64,000 bases of DNA from Neisseria subflava (GCF_005221305.1 NZ_CP039887.1:992001-1056000), one strand, 5' to 3'; counted from the first letter of the stretch, positions 27,479-38,037 are shown. Numbers and translations: made by a program. The notes: a model not told the origin generated them from the sequence alone.

Positions 27479-28611
27479 AAAACATATCTCTTTCTCCGCC
27501 CGCAATGCTCGGCATCCTCGGTGGCGGCCAATTAGGCAGAATGTTTACCGTTGCCGCCAAAACCATGGGCTACAAAGTAACCGTTCTCGACCCCGATCCG
27601 AACGCGCCGGCGGCGGAATTTGCCGACCGCCATTTGTGCGCGCCGTTTGACGACCAAGCCGCTTTGGAAGAATTGGCAAAATGCGCGGCGGTTACGACCG
27701 AGTTTGAAAACGTCAATGCCGACGCGATGCGCTTTCTGGCAAAGCATACCAACGTTTCTCCGAGCGGCGACTGCGTTGCCATCGCGCAAAACCGTATTCA
27801 GGAAAAAGCGTGGATACGCAAAGCGGGATTGCAAACCGCGCCGTATCAGGTGGTTTGCCGTTCAGACGACATCAGCGACGAAAGCGCGCAATTTTTGCCC
27901 GGCATCCTGAAAACGGCGACTTTGGGCTACGACGGCAAAGGTCAAATCCGCGTCAAAACGGTGGACGAACTTAAAACCGCGTTTGCCGAACACGGCGGCG
28001 TGGATTGCGTTTTGGAAAAAATGGTGGATTTGCGCGGCGAGATTTCCGTTATCGTATGCCGTCTGAACAATGAAAACGTGCAAACCTTCGATCCTGCTGA
28101 AAACATCCACGAAAACGGCATCTTGGCTTATTCCATCGTCCCTGCGCGGCTGAGTGCCGACGTGCAGCAACAGGCGCGGCAGATGGCGCAGCGCTTGGCG
28201 GACGAATTGGATTATGTCGGCGTGTTGGCGGTGGAAATGTTCGTCGTCGGCGACACGCATGAATTGGTCGTCAACGAAATCGCCCCGCGCCCGCACAATT
28301 CCGGCCACCATACGCTGGATGCCTGCGCCGCAGACCAGTTCCAGCAGCAGGTACGCATTATGTGCAATCTGCCGCCTGCTGATACCAAATTGCTGACTTC
28401 TTGCTGTATGGCGAATATTTTGGGCGACGTTTGGAAGGAAGACGGCGGCGAACCCGAATGGCTGCCGCTGCAAAGCAACCCGAATACGCATCTGCATCTT
28501 TACGGCAAAAAAGCCGCACGCAAAGGCCGAAAAATGGGCCACTTTACCGTCTTGGCCAACGATGCGGACAACGCGTTCCAAACCGCACAAACCTTACATC
28601 AAAGCCTGTAA
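27475..28611 (+). CDS. purK: N5-carboxyaminoimidazole ribonucleotide synthase
   Basis: A 378-residue ATP-grasp enzyme. It starts with the glycine-rich GILGGGQLGRMF (residues 10-21), followed by the ATP-grasp core with VLEKMVDLRGEISVIVCR and the metal-binding VNEIAPRPHNSGHHTLDAC. PurK uses ATP and bicarbonate to carboxylate AIR in purine synthesis. A DUS of the AT type lies in the coding sequence at 28056-28067. Its start overlaps the DUF1643 gene by 4 bases, so its translation may depend on that gene. Confidence 0.95.
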   Translation: MKNISLSPPAMLGILGGGQLGRMFTVAAKTMGYKVTVLDPDPNAPAAEFADRHLCAPFDDQAALEELAKCAAVTTEFENVNADAMRFLAKHTNVSPSGDCVAIAQNRIQEKAWIRKAGLQTAPYQVVCRSDDISDESAQFLPGILKTATLGYDGKGQIRVKTVDELKTAFAEHGGVDCVLEKMVDLRGEISVIVCRLNNENVQTFDPAENIHENGILAYSIVPARLSADVQQQARQMAQRLADELDYVGVLAVEMFVVGDTHELVVNEIAPRPHNSGHHTLDACAADQFQQQVRIMCNLPPADTKLLTSCCMANILGDVWKEDGGEPEWLPLQSNPNTHLHLYGKKAARKGRKMGHFTVLANDADNAFQTAQTLHQSL

Positions 28612-28624
28612 CCTTACCCACTTT

Positions 28625-28670
28625 TTTCAGACGGCCTTTGATTGCAAAAGGCCGTCTGAAATCAATTTTT
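28625..28670 (+). terminator. DUS inverted-repeat terminator after purK
   Basis: TTTCAGACGGCCTTT and AAAGGCCGTCTGAAA (reverse-facing order) with an 8-base loop, then TCAATTTTT, in the purK-acetyltransferase gap. Confidence 0.8.
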
Positions 28671-28683
28671 CCGACCATCCGCC

Positions 28684-29166
28684 ATGAGCCTTCTGACCAT
28701 CCTCCGTCCGGCAACCGAAAAAGACTGCCAAGCTATACACAACGCCCATCTGCATGCCGTTCAATACGCCTGCATTCGCTGTTATGATGAAACTATTATG
28801 CACACATGGGAAAGTCTGCTCGACATCAACAGCTATTTGGAAACCATCTCCGATAAAAACAAAGCCTTGTGGGTGGTCGAATACAAAGGGCTGATTCAAG
28901 GCTTTTTCCAAGTCGATTTCAAAGAAGCGCAACTGGACGCCTTATACGTCCATCCGCTCTTCCACAATCTCGGCTTGGGTACGGCCCTGCTCAGCCGCGC
29001 CGAAGAAATGGCACGAAATGCAGGCCTCAGCTTTCTCAAACTGTATGCCTCGCTCAATTCCGTGCCTTTCTATCGCCTCAATCGTTATGAATCGCTCGGT
29101 ACTGCCGTGTTGCAGCTGAACAAAACCGTCCGTGTCGAATGCGAATTGATGCGCAAATACCTGTAA
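28684..29166 (+). CDS. GNAT family N-acetyltransferase
   Basis: A 160-residue protein with the GNAT fold: TILRPATEKDCQAIHNAH at the N-terminus, the beta strand LDALYVHPLFHNLGLGTALLSRAEEMA with the acetyl-CoA binding GLGTAL, and the last helix FYRLNRYESLG. GNAT enzymes transfer acetyl groups to amines of small molecules, peptides or ribosomal proteins. The substrate is not predictable. It is likely co-transcribed with mutL 36 bases downstream. Confidence 0.85.
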   Translation: MSLLTILRPATEKDCQAIHNAHLHAVQYACIRCYDETIMHTWESLLDINSYLETISDKNKALWVVEYKGLIQGFFQVDFKEAQLDALYVHPLFHNLGLGTALLSRAEEMARNAGLSFLKLYASLNSVPFYRLNRYESLGTAVLQLNKTVRVECELMRKYL

Positions 29167-29202
29167 TTTTCCCTTCCGCCGTTGCTTTTTTGAAAGAAAC
29201 CG

Positions 29203-31179
29203 ATGTCCCGAATTGCCGCACTGCCCGACCATCTTGTCAACCAAATCGCCGCCGGAGAAGTGGTTGAACGCCCTGCCAACGCTCTGAAAGAAATCGTTGA
29301 AAACAGTATTGACGCAGGCGCGACAGCGATTGATGTCGAGCTGGCCGGCGGCGGTATCCGCCTGATTCGCGTCAGCGACAACGGCAGCGGCATCCACTCA
29401 GACGACATCGAGCTTGCGCTCCACCGCCACGCCACCAGCAAAATCAAAACCTTAAACGATTTGGAACACGTTGCCAGTATGGGCTTTCGTGGCGAAGGTT
29501 TGGCCAGTATCGCCTCAGTCAGCCGCCTGACCCTGACCAGCCGTCAAGAAGACAGTTCACACGCGACCCAAGTCAAAGCAGAAGACGGCAAACTCAGCAG
29601 CCCCACCGCCGCCGCCCACCCCGTCGGCACCACCATCGAAGCTGCCGAACTCTTCTTCAATACCCCTGCACGGCGCAAGTTCCTCAAATCCGAAAACACC
29701 GAATACGCCCACTGCGCCACCATGCTCGAACGTCTTGCGCTGGCGCATCCGCACATTGCCTTCTCACTCAAACGCGACGGCAAACAAGTGTTCAAACTTC
29801 CTGCACAAAGCCTGCATGAACGTATTGCCGCCATTGTCGGCGATGATTTTCAGACGGCCTCATTGGAAATTGACAGCGGCAATGGCGCATTGCGGCTCTA
29901 TGGCGCGATTGCCAAGCCGACCTTTGCCAAAGGTAAAACCGACAAACAATACTGCTTCGTCAACCATCGCTTCGTGCGCGACAAAGTCATGCTTCATGCC
30001 GTCAAGCAGGCATACCGAGACGTATTGCACAACGCGCTGACGCCTGCTTTCGTCCTCTTCCTCGACCTGCCGCCCGAAGCCGTGGATGTCAACGTCCACC
30101 CGACCAAAACCGAAATCCGCTTCCGCGACAGCCAGCAGGTGCACCAACTCGTGTTCCACACGCTCAACAAAGCCCTTGCCGACACACGCGCCGACCTGAC
30201 CGAAAGCGTCAGCAACGCAGGCGAAGTGTTGCATGACATTACCGGCGTTACTCCTGCCCCAATGCCGTCTGAAAATGACAGCGAAAATCTGTTTGATAGC
30301 TCATCCAACTACCCGACGGGCAAAAAAACCGATACACGCAATGCCTTTGGTTCATCAGGCAAAACCGCGCCTATGCCTTACCAAGCCGCGCGTGCGCCGC
30401 AACAACGCAGCCTGTCTCTGCGCGAAAGCCGCGCAGCCATGAATACTTATGCCGAGCTCTACAAAAAAACCGACGACATCGACCTTGAGTTGAGCCAATT
30501 CGAGCAGGCACGTTTCGGTAATATGCCGTCTGAAACGCCTACTCCCAAAACAGATAAGCAATGTTCAGACGGCCTTCCCTCCCAATCCGAACTGCCGCCG
30601 CTCGGCTTTGCCATCGCCCAACTATTAGGCATCTACATCCTCGCCCAAGCCGAAGACAGCCTGCTGCTCATCGACATGCACGCCGCCGCCGAACGCGTCA
30701 ACTACGAAAAAATGAAACGCCAACGTCAGGAAAACGGCAATCTACAAAGCCAGCGCCTGCTTATTCCCGTAACCTTTGCCGCGTCCCACGAAGAATGCGC
30801 CGCCCTTGCCGATCATGCCGAAATGCTGACAGGCTTTGGCTTGGAATTGTCCGACATGGGCGGCAATACCCTTGCCGTCCGCGCAGTTCCTGCCATGCTC
30901 GGTAAAGCCGACGTCGTTTCGCTGGCCAAAGATGTATTGGGCGAACTCGCCCAAGTCGGCAGCAGCCAAACCATCGAAGAACACGAAAACCACATCCTCG
31001 CCACCATGTCCTGCCACGGCTCAGTCCGCGCCGGCCGCCAACTGACCTTGCCAGAAATGAATGCGCTCCTGCGCGATATGGAAAACACGCCGCGCAGCAA
31101 CCAGTGTAACCACGGCCGTCCGACATGGGTCAAACTGACTTTAAAAGAATTGGATGCGTTGTTTTTACGCGGACAGTAA
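29203..31179 (+). CDS. mutL: DNA mismatch repair protein MutL
   Basis: A 658-residue protein. The N-terminal GHKL ATPase domain has NQIAAGEVVERPANALKE, DNGSGI and GFRGEGLASI. A variable linker spans about residues 345-465. The C-terminal domain holds DMHA-x2-E-x4-E (Asp491 to Glu502), the metal-binding endonuclease motif present in MutL of bacteria that lack MutH, including Neisseria. MutL nicks the daughter strand after mismatch recognition by MutS. Four DUS copies lie in the coding region (29849, 30264, 30525, 30564), three of them in the linker. Confidence 0.96.
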   Translation: MSRIAALPDHLVNQIAAGEVVERPANALKEIVENSIDAGATAIDVELAGGGIRLIRVSDNGSGIHSDDIELALHRHATSKIKTLNDLEHVASMGFRGEGLASIASVSRLTLTSRQEDSSHATQVKAEDGKLSSPTAAAHPVGTTIEAAELFFNTPARRKFLKSENTEYAHCATMLERLALAHPHIAFSLKRDGKQVFKLPAQSLHERIAAIVGDDFQTASLEIDSGNGALRLYGAIAKPTFAKGKTDKQYCFVNHRFVRDKVMLHAVKQAYRDVLHNALTPAFVLFLDLPPEAVDVNVHPTKTEIRFRDSQQVHQLVFHTLNKALADTRADLTESVSNAGEVLHDITGVTPAPMPSENDSENLFDSSSNYPTGKKTDTRNAFGSSGKTAPMPYQAARAPQQRSLSLRESRAAMNTYAELYKKTDDIDLELSQFEQARFGNMPSETPTPKTDKQCSDGLPSQSELPPLGFAIAQLLGIYILAQAEDSLLLIDMHAAAERVNYEKMKRQRQENGNLQSQRLLIPVTFAASHEECAALADHAEMLTGFGLELSDMGGNTLAVRAVPAMLGKADVVSLAKDVLGELAQVGSSQTIEEHENHILATMSCHGSVRAGRQLTLPEMNALLRDMENTPRSNQCNHGRPTWVKLTLKELDALFLRGQ

Positions 31180-31185
31180 CGCCGA

Positions 31186-31224
31186 TAAAAAGGCCGTCTG
31201 AAAATGCTTTCAGACGGCCTTTCA
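31186..31224. terminator. DUS inverted-repeat terminator between mutL and kdsA
   Basis: AGGCCGTCTGAAA (31191-31203) and TTTCAGACGGCCT (31208-31220) with A and T runs outside, between convergent genes. Confidence 0.88.
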
Positions 31225-31235
31225 ACTATTCGCCC

Positions 31236-32536
<1,301 letters not shown>

Positions 32537-32565
32537 GGGTTTCCTTTTTGATTGTGGGTTGATTT

Positions 32566-32596
32566 GCGGTTTTAACTTCTGAGAAGTTAAAACCGC
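32566..32596. repeat. 31-bp perfect palindrome upstream of panD
   Basis: GCGGTTTTAACTTC (32566-32579) and GAAGTTAAAACCGC (32583-32596) flank TGA. It lies 30 bases before the panD start and 19 bases after the YdgA-like stop. No T run follows on the minus strand, so it is a weak terminator at best and may be an operator. Confidence 0.75.
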
Positions 32597-32614
32597 TGTT
32601 TGTGTGATTGAGGA

Positions 32615-34156
32615 TTAGTTATTGGGAAAGTCTGCTTCGTCAAACTCGGGTTCCGGATCGCTTTGAAGGACTTTTCCGTTTAATTTCAACTCGCTGTTTT
32701 GCAAAGTCAGATGGGTTTTGACATTATCGTCTTCTAAGGTCAGATATTTCTCGCTTGCCATGCTTTTGATGGTACTGTCCACCATCAGGCGCAAGGTTTC
32801 GTTAATATCGTCGATGCTGGCGCGGCCTGCGGCTTCATCTTCGGCATTGACGCTAAACAGGCTGCTTGCTTGGTTGACGGCGAGCTGCTCCAACAATTTT
32901 TGCGGTACGCTCATATTGAAGTCGGCTTCGGTTTTCTTCAGCATATCGCCCAAATTGTTGAGGTCTTTGGCTGCCAAACCTTTAAACGCAAGTTTGCCGC
33001 TGACATCGACATCGCCATGAGGCATGGTGAATTTGAAGGTTTTAACGTTTAAAACCGGATTATTGGTAAACAGGCCTGAAGCCTCGTTTTTGGCCGTCTG
33101 AATCAGGGAAGCCTGAATTTCTTCTTCGCTCATTTTCTTCACGGACACTTCGGCAATTTTGTTTTTCAATGCCAGAAGTGATGCGGCATCCAAATGCTCG
33201 GCAGCAACATTGATGTCCAGAGGGCCGTATTTGTCTTCGCCATAAGTCAGGCTTTCAAATTGGAAGCGGCCTTCGCTGTTGATGAATTTATCGACTTCGC
33301 CGGTTTGTGTATCGAAACGCAGTTTGCTGACTTCGATTTTAGACGGAGCAATCGTGCCGGTCGGATTGATGAATGCACCGATTTGCAGATTGGTCACAAG
33401 GTTGACCAGTTCGTTCAACTTAACGTTGTAATCGATGTTTTCTTTCCATTGCAGCAGGAATTTATCCAGCGTAATGCTGCTCTTGCCCAAAGAAAGCTTG
33501 GTCAGGCCGTCTTCCGTTTCGGATTGGAAGCGCAGGTTTTCCAAAGACACATCGCCTTTGTCGGCCAATTTGACTTGTAAAGACGGCGCAAGGTAATCGT
33601 GGCGGTAGCTTTTGAAGCCTTGGCTGTAATCGGTATTGCCGCCAAAGCCTTTCCAGTTGAGCTTGATACCGGAAAGCTCTTCATAGTCGAAGGCAGGGAT
33701 ATTGAGGCTGAGTTTGCCGTCGCCGGAAAGATAAACCGTATTGGTCATGGTCAACGGCGTTTGCTGGCCGAAGAAGCGGTCCAAAACTTTTTTGGTTTCC
33801 GGATGGTATTGGAACTCGGTTTCCACGTGTGCACGCGTGCCGAAGCCGCCGGCAAACGGGCCGTGTGTCACATGGTTGATGACCGTAATCGGCTCTTGCA
33901 GGACGGTTTTCAAATTGTCCGGCAGGTATTTTTGGGTATTTTGAAGCAGGGTCGGTTTGAGGCGGATGACGGTCGTCTCGGTTGAACTGAACCAGCCGCG
34001 ATCGTATTGGTGGGACTCAACGGTCAGGAAACCGGATTCCTGCAACAGCTTTTGTTGCTCGGTCAGGCTTTCTTCCGCTTTGACACCAAGATAATAAGGC
34101 GTGCCGAGCGCAGCGGCGACAACGACGGCGGCAGTCGGGATAAGATACTTTTTCAT
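32615..34156 (-). CDS. YdgA family protein (DUF945)
   Basis: A 513-residue protein from the ATG at 34156 (one codon later than the first ATG). It has an N-terminal membrane anchor (MKKYLIPTAAVVVAAALGTPYYLG) and a long periplasmic part. The YdgA pattern is visible in the N-terminal DRGWFSSTETTVIRL and HVTHGPFAGG, the middle TQTGEV-type strands, and the C-terminal helix-rich NVNDLGDMLKK region. DUF945 proteins are inner-membrane-anchored and of unknown role; E. coli YdgA interacts with other envelope proteins. It is the first gene of a leftward group with panD and kdsA separated by hairpins. Confidence 0.8.
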   Translation of the reverse strand: MKKYLIPTAAVVVAAALGTPYYLGVKAEESLTEQQKLLQESGFLTVESHQYDRGWFSSTETTVIRLKPTLLQNTQKYLPDNLKTVLQEPITVINHVTHGPFAGGFGTRAHVETEFQYHPETKKVLDRFFGQQTPLTMTNTVYLSGDGKLSLNIPAFDYEELSGIKLNWKGFGGNTDYSQGFKSYRHDYLAPSLQVKLADKGDVSLENLRFQSETEDGLTKLSLGKSSITLDKFLLQWKENIDYNVKLNELVNLVTNLQIGAFINPTGTIAPSKIEVSKLRFDTQTGEVDKFINSEGRFQFESLTYGEDKYGPLDINVAAEHLDAASLLALKNKIAEVSVKKMSEEEIQASLIQTAKNEASGLFTNNPVLNVKTFKFTMPHGDVDVSGKLAFKGLAAKDLNNLGDMLKKTEADFNMSVPQKLLEQLAVNQASSLFSVNAEDEAAGRASIDDINETLRLMVDSTIKSMASEKYLTLEDDNVKTHLTLQNSELKLNGKVLQSDPEPEFDEADFPNN

Positions 34157-34331
34157 CACTTCAAACAGATTAGGTTCAAAGCGTAAAGCATAGCATTTTT
34201 TAGCTGTTTTGTCTTATCCGCCTTTTCAGACGGCCTTTAGGTAAAGATTGTGATATTATGCAAACATAAACGATTTTTACACTTTTGGCAGGCCTTACCC
34301 TGACTGCCAAAATGTCATTAAAGGTTTGCAA

Positions 34332-34922
34332 ATGCTTTTATTCATTGATAATTACGACAGCTTCACCTACAACATCGTCCAATACTTTGCCGAATTGGGG
34401 CAGGAAGTTTTGGTACGTTGCAACGATGAAATCACCATCGAAGAAATCGAAGCCCTGAAACCGCAATATCTGGTCATCGGCCCCGGCCCTTGTTCCCCTA
34501 AGGAAGCAGGCATTTCTGTTGCAGCCATGCAGCACTTTGCCGGTAGGCTGCCCGTCATGGGCGTGTGCCTTGGCCATCAAACCATGGGCGAAGCGTTCGG
34601 CGGCAATGTCGTGCGCGCGCAAACAATGATGCACGGCAAAGTCTCCCCCGTTTTCCATCACGGCACAGGCATGTTTAAAGACCTGCCCAATCCGGTCAAC
34701 TGCACGCGCTACCACAGCCTGGCCATCGACCGCGCCACCCTGCCCGACTGCCTCGAAATTACCGCGCGGACGGAAGACGGCGAAATCATGGGCGTACGCC
34801 ACAAAGAATATGCCGTCGAAGGCGTACAGTTCCACCCCGAAGCCCTGCTGACCGAACACGGCCACGATATGCTGAAAAACTTCCTGGAAGAATTCAAAGA
34901 CTATCGTCCGCAAAAATCTTAA
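34332..34922 (+). CDS. trpG: anthranilate synthase glutamine amidotransferase component
   Basis: A 196-residue class I glutamine amidotransferase. ATG 34332 has AAGG 7 bases upstream; the frame also offers a TTG two codons earlier. Motifs are [12 protein letters not shown], the nucleophile Cys in GVCLGHQ, and the His-Glu pair in [13 protein letters not shown]. It supplies ammonia to TrpE and, in organisms with one such gene, may also serve aminodeoxychorismate synthase (PabA role). It is followed by a DUS hairpin and then trpD. Confidence 0.93.
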   Translation: MLLFIDNYDSFTYNIVQYFAELGQEVLVRCNDEITIEEIEALKPQYLVIGPGPCSPKEAGISVAAMQHFAGRLPVMGVCLGHQTMGEAFGGNVVRAQTMMHGKVSPVFHHGTGMFKDLPNPVNCTRYHSLAIDRATLPDCLEITARTEDGEIMGVRHKEYAVEGVQFHPEALLTEHGHDMLKNFLEEFKDYRPQKS

Positions 34923-34924
34923 TG

Positions 34925-34978
34925 AAAGGCCGTCTGAAATGTGTTTGACAGTGTTCAAACCGCATTTTCAGACGGCCT
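34925..34978 (+). terminator. nested DUS hairpin between trpG and trpD
   Basis: AGGCCGTCTGAAA (34927-34939) pairs with TTTCAGACGGCCT (34966-34978). Inside it GTTTGA and TCAAAC (34943-34960) form a second hairpin. The T run is absent; GAATC follows. It may act as a partial terminator between genes of the same pathway. Confidence 0.65.
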
Positions 34979-35010
34979 GAATCACATCGGACACGAACAA
35001 AGGAAAAATC

Positions 35011-36039
35011 ATGATTACCCCTCAACAAGCGATTGAACGCCTCATCAGCAACAACGAACTTTTCTACGATGAAATGACCGACCTCATGCGCCAAATCATG
35101 AGCGGCCAAGTTCCGCCCGAGCAAATCGCCGCCATTCTGACCGGCCTGCGGATTAAAGTTGAAACCGTTTCCGAGATTACCGCCGCAGCCAGCGTGATGC
35201 GCGAATTTGCCACTAAAGTGCCGCTGGAAAACGCCGATGACTTGGTCGATATTGTCGGCACAGGCGGCGACGGTGCCAAAACTTTCAATATTTCCACGAC
35301 TTCCATGTTTGTCGCGGCTGCGGCAGGCGCGAAAGTCGCCAAACACGGCGGCCGCTCCGTTTCTTCATCCAGCGGCGCTGCCGATGTCATGGAACAAATG
35401 GGCACCAACCTCAACCTCAACCCCGAACAGGTCGCCCAAAGCATTCAGCAAACCGGCATCGGCTTTATGTTCGCACCCAACCATCACAGCGCCATGCGCT
35501 ATGTTGCCCCCGTCCGCCGTTCGCTCGGCTTCCGCAGCATCTTCAATATCTTGGGCCCGCTGACCAATCCTGCCGGCGCGGCAAACCAACTCTTGGGCGT
35601 GTTCCACATCGACTTGTGCGGCATTCTTTCCCGCGTATTGCAACAGCTTGGCTCCAAACATGTTTTGGTTGTGTGCGGCGAAGGCGGTTTGGATGAAATC
35701 ACGCTGACCGGCAAAACCCGCGTTGCCGAACTGAAAGACGGCAAAATCACCGAATACGACATCAGCCCAGCCGATTTCGGCATGGAAGTCCGCCGCAATT
35801 TAGACGAAATCAAAGTCGAAAACGCGCAAGAATCCCTGCAAAAAATGAACGAAGTGTTGGACGGCAAAGCCGGTGCCGCACGCGATATCGTCGTCCTTAA
35901 TGCCGCTGCCGCGCTCTATGCAGGAAATGTGATTGCTTCGCTGGCGGATGGTGTCAAAGCCGCTCAAGAAGCCATCGACTCCGGCAAAGCCAAAGCCAAA
36001 AAAGACGAATTTATCGAATTTGGCAAACAGTTTGCCTAA
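35011..36039 (+). CDS. trpD: anthranilate phosphoribosyltransferase
   Basis: A 342-residue enzyme. The phosphoribosyl-diphosphate site is [15 protein letters not shown], followed by [21 protein letters not shown] and the [17 protein letters not shown] segment. TrpD joins anthranilate to PRPP in the second step of tryptophan synthesis. It has a GGAAA ribosome-binding site 6 bases before the ATG and a DUS terminator after it. Confidence 0.96.
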   Translation: MITPQQAIERLISNNELFYDEMTDLMRQIMSGQVPPEQIAAILTGLRIKVETVSEITAAASVMREFATKVPLENADDLVDIVGTGGDGAKTFNISTTSMFVAAAAGAKVAKHGGRSVSSSSGAADVMEQMGTNLNLNPEQVAQSIQQTGIGFMFAPNHHSAMRYVAPVRRSLGFRSIFNILGPLTNPAGAANQLLGVFHIDLCGILSRVLQQLGSKHVLVVCGEGGLDEITLTGKTRVAELKDGKITEYDISPADFGMEVRRNLDEIKVENAQESLQKMNEVLDGKAGAARDIVVLNAAAALYAGNVIASLADGVKAAQEAIDSGKAKAKKDEFIEFGKQFA

Positions 36040-36055
36040 GCTTTAAAACCATAAA

Positions 36056-36094
36056 CAAAGGCCGTCTGAAAATCTTTCAGACGGCCTTTTATTC
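36056..36094. terminator. DUS inverted-repeat terminator after trpD
   Basis: AGGCCGTCTGAAA and TTTCAGACGGCCT with a 4-base loop between convergent trpD and csbD. Confidence 0.88.
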
Positions 36095-36102
36095 TTTAAA
36101 TA

Positions 36103-36351
36103 TTAAAATTTGCTTTTAATATCATTAATCAAGCTTTCAGCTTTTTCTTTGGCTTCATCAACCAAATGCTCGGCTTCTTCTTTGCCTTTTTGCAAAACAT
36201 CGCCGACTTTTTCTTCAATGTCGCCGACCACTTCTTTTACTTTGCCAATTCCTTGTTGAACCAAGCCCTCAGCTTCAAGTTTAGCATTGCCGGATACATC
36301 TCCAGCCACTTCTTTTACTTTACCGCTGATTTTATCTAATTCGCCGCTCAT
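36103..36351 (-). CDS. CsbD family stress-type protein
   Basis: An 82-residue, Lys/Glu-rich protein with the CsbD pattern LDKISGKVKEVAGDVSGNAKLEAEG, then a long amphipathic helix with repeats of E-K-V-G-D and K-E-E-A-E. The ATG at 36351 is chosen because AGGAG is 7 bases upstream; an ATG two codons before is only one base from it. CsbD proteins are abundant, partly disordered, and induced by general stress in several bacteria; their action is unknown. It is monocistronic. Confidence 0.82.
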   Translation of the reverse strand: MSGELDKISGKVKEVAGDVSGNAKLEAEGLVQQGIGKVKEVVGDIEEKVGDVLQKGKEEAEHLVDEAKEKAESLINDIKSKF

Positions 36352-36472
36352 GGTCATACTCCTGGATTAAATGTTGATAAGAATTAGTGCTGCATTACCT
36401 GATATTGGGAACTTTGCTTTAGCTTTAAAGGCCGTCTGAAAGCCAAAACATGACAAAACGAGTTAAGTAGGG

Positions 36473-37039
36473 TTAGTCCATCTGTTTCAATATTGCTTCG
36501 GCTACTGCCTTGCCTATCATCTTACTGCCGAACTCATTGAAATGAAGTCCGTCACACAGCATCACATCAGTCAAATCCTGCCCAAACATCAGACTGTATA
36601 AATCATTGACGGCAAAACCATATTGCCTTGCCAAATCCTCAGCCACACGGTTATAGGCCTTCAAGTCGGCCAGATAACGGCGCGAGGGTTTGACGATATT
36701 GTGTACGCTTTCCAAAAAGGGCGTGCTGCTCGCCCAAATAATTTTTGCACCTATCTGTTTCAGATAATCGAAAATTCGGGTCAGGTTGTTGCGGTAGGTG
36801 TCTATATCGGCCACCGGCTCATTACAGCCTTGATTGTGGCGGATGTCATGCAAACCGCAGTTGATGTGGATAATGTCTCCCACAGTCGCGCCCTCTGTCC
36901 ATTGCCCGATATGCTCTAGCACATCATACGACGAGCGGCAGTTTTCCGATGGAGAAACAATATCCGCCTCAGGCAAAGCGGCGCGTGTGTAAGGCTCCGA
37001 TGCAAGCCGAACGGAATCGCCGATTAAGTAAACGGTCAT
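36473..37039 (-). CDS. SGNH/GDSL-type hydrolase
   Basis: A 188-residue protein with the SGNH blocks in order: YLIGDSVR (catalytic Ser at about residue 9), the Gly/Asn-containing HINCGLHDIRHN (about 58-69), and DGLHFNEFG with the catalytic Asp and His near residue 165-168. There is no signal peptide, so it is likely cytoplasmic. Family members hydrolyse lipids or acetyl-sugars; the substrate is not predicted. It is surrounded by DUS-rich sequence and other small genes of unknown role. Confidence 0.85.
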   Translation of the reverse strand: MTVYLIGDSVRLASEPYTRAALPEADIVSPSENCRSSYDVLEHIGQWTEGATVGDIIHINCGLHDIRHNQGCNEPVADIDTYRNNLTRIFDYLKQIGAKIIWASSTPFLESVHNIVKPSRRYLADLKAYNRVAEDLARQYGFAVNDLYSLMFGQDLTDVMLCDGLHFNEFGSKMIGKAVAEAILKQMD

Positions 37040-37070
37040 TTTTGTTCTCCTCCCTTTATTTGAACCAACA

Positions 37071-37131
37071 GCAAGGCCGTCTGAAATATTACTTATATTA
37101 TTATAAGAGTGCTATTTCAGACGGCCTTAAC
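37071..37131 (-). terminator. long DUS hairpin after the 85-residue gene's neighbour
   Basis: AGGCCGTCTGAAAT (37074-37087) pairs with ATTTCAGACGGCCT (37114-37127); the 26-base AT-rich loop could pair further. It lies between the SGNH hydrolase and the small membrane protein, both leftward. Confidence 0.7.
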
Positions 37132-37161
37132 TTCAGTCAAATTCTATCGTTAAATCATAAA

Positions 37162-37419
37162 TTAATGCTGACTGTTTTTATAAAAATCAATTAATTGCTT
37201 GGCCTGCAACATGGGTAGGCCAAAATGGTCGCTCACGACTTTCAAATCCTTCCACTCCTGACCAGTCAGATTTTGCCCAACCCATTTGAGGTTTTCCGGA
37301 TTGCTTTTGATTTTCTCAAAATACGCCTGCTTGCGTTTCCAGTTGCGCGACCACACCAGCAACATGGTAAAAATACATAAAACAATCAATACAATATTGG
37401 TCAACAACATCATGTCCAT
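37162..37419 (-). CDS. small single-pass membrane protein, unknown
   Basis: An 85-residue protein with a hydrophobic N-terminal anchor (LLTNIVLIVLCIFTMLLVW, residues 5-23) followed by a basic stretch (RNWKRKQ) and a soluble, helix-rich tail. No family is recognised. It has a purine-rich ribosome-binding region (GGGAGT) 8 bases upstream of ATG 37419. It is separated from both neighbours by DUS hairpins. Confidence 0.65.
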   Translation of the reverse strand: MDMMLLTNIVLIVLCIFTMLLVWSRNWKRKQAYFEKIKSNPENLKWVGQNLTGQEWKDLKVVSDHFGLPMLQAKQLIDFYKNSQH

Positions 37420-37462
37420 ACGACATACTCCCGCTTAGGTCTCAAAATCAGAAAATATGGAT

Positions 37463-37503
37463 TAAAGGCCGTCTGAAAAAACGATATTTCAGACGGCCTC
37501 AAT
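37463..37503 (-). terminator. DUS inverted-repeat terminator after the SUKH-like gene
   Basis: AGGCCGTCTGAAA and TTTCAGACGGCCT with an 8-base loop downstream of the leftward SUKH-like gene. Confidence 0.82.
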
Positions 37504-37513
37504 ATTATTACGC

Positions 37514-38023
37514 TCAATCCAACATTATCTCTTTAGCCAATACTTCAGCCAGCGTATTGCCAACTGGGATAAGCTCATCACTACTTTCGCCGAGATTACC
37601 TGATGAGCTCATCACAACCTGCGGAGGAAGGTCGGGTTGTCTGAAATCATAGCAGTAAAACACACCTCCTCCATCGAACGCGATTGGCATCAAATTAGGA
37701 GCGTAATGCCAAAACTGATAGATAAAATAGAATGATACGACTTCAGCAGGTGAAAAATAACCAAAATCCTGCTGATTCCCCAAGATACCGCCGTTTACAG
37801 AATACTGCCAAAGCTGCATCAGCTCATCTGGGATAAAAAAATGCTTTGGCAAACAAAATCCTGTGGCATTCAGTTGATCAGCATGGATTTCAAGAAGCCG
37901 TAATGAGTCTGCCCGTTCGCTCTCAGGCAGAGGGGCATGGAATGCGGCGATATCACTTGCAGTAGCTGGATTTTCTTTACTATAAAACTCAAAAGGCTGA
38001 TACCACAATGCTTTATTTTCCAT
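37514..38023 (-). CDS. SMI1/KNR4 (SUKH) family protein
   Basis: A 169-residue protein from ATG 38023, preceded by GGAAA. A GTG at 38041 in the same frame overlaps the copA stop as GTGA and could be used instead. Sequence features of the SUKH fold are HFFIPDELMQLWQYSVNGG, then FSPAEVVSFYFIYQFWHYAPNLMPIAFDGGGVFYCYDFRQP and a C-terminal SSDELIPVGNTLAEVL. SUKH proteins are frequent immunity proteins of contact-dependent toxins and also stand-alone genes. No toxin gene is next to it, so it is an orphan here. It is likely transcribed with copA. Confidence 0.7.
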   Translation of the reverse strand: MENKALWYQPFEFYSKENPATASDIAAFHAPLPESERADSLRLLEIHADQLNATGFCLPKHFFIPDELMQLWQYSVNGGILGNQQDFGYFSPAEVVSFYFIYQFWHYAPNLMPIAFDGGGVFYCYDFRQPDLPPQVVMSSSGNLGESSDELIPVGNTLAEVLAKEIMLD

Positions 38024-38037
38024 TTGATTTTTCCATA

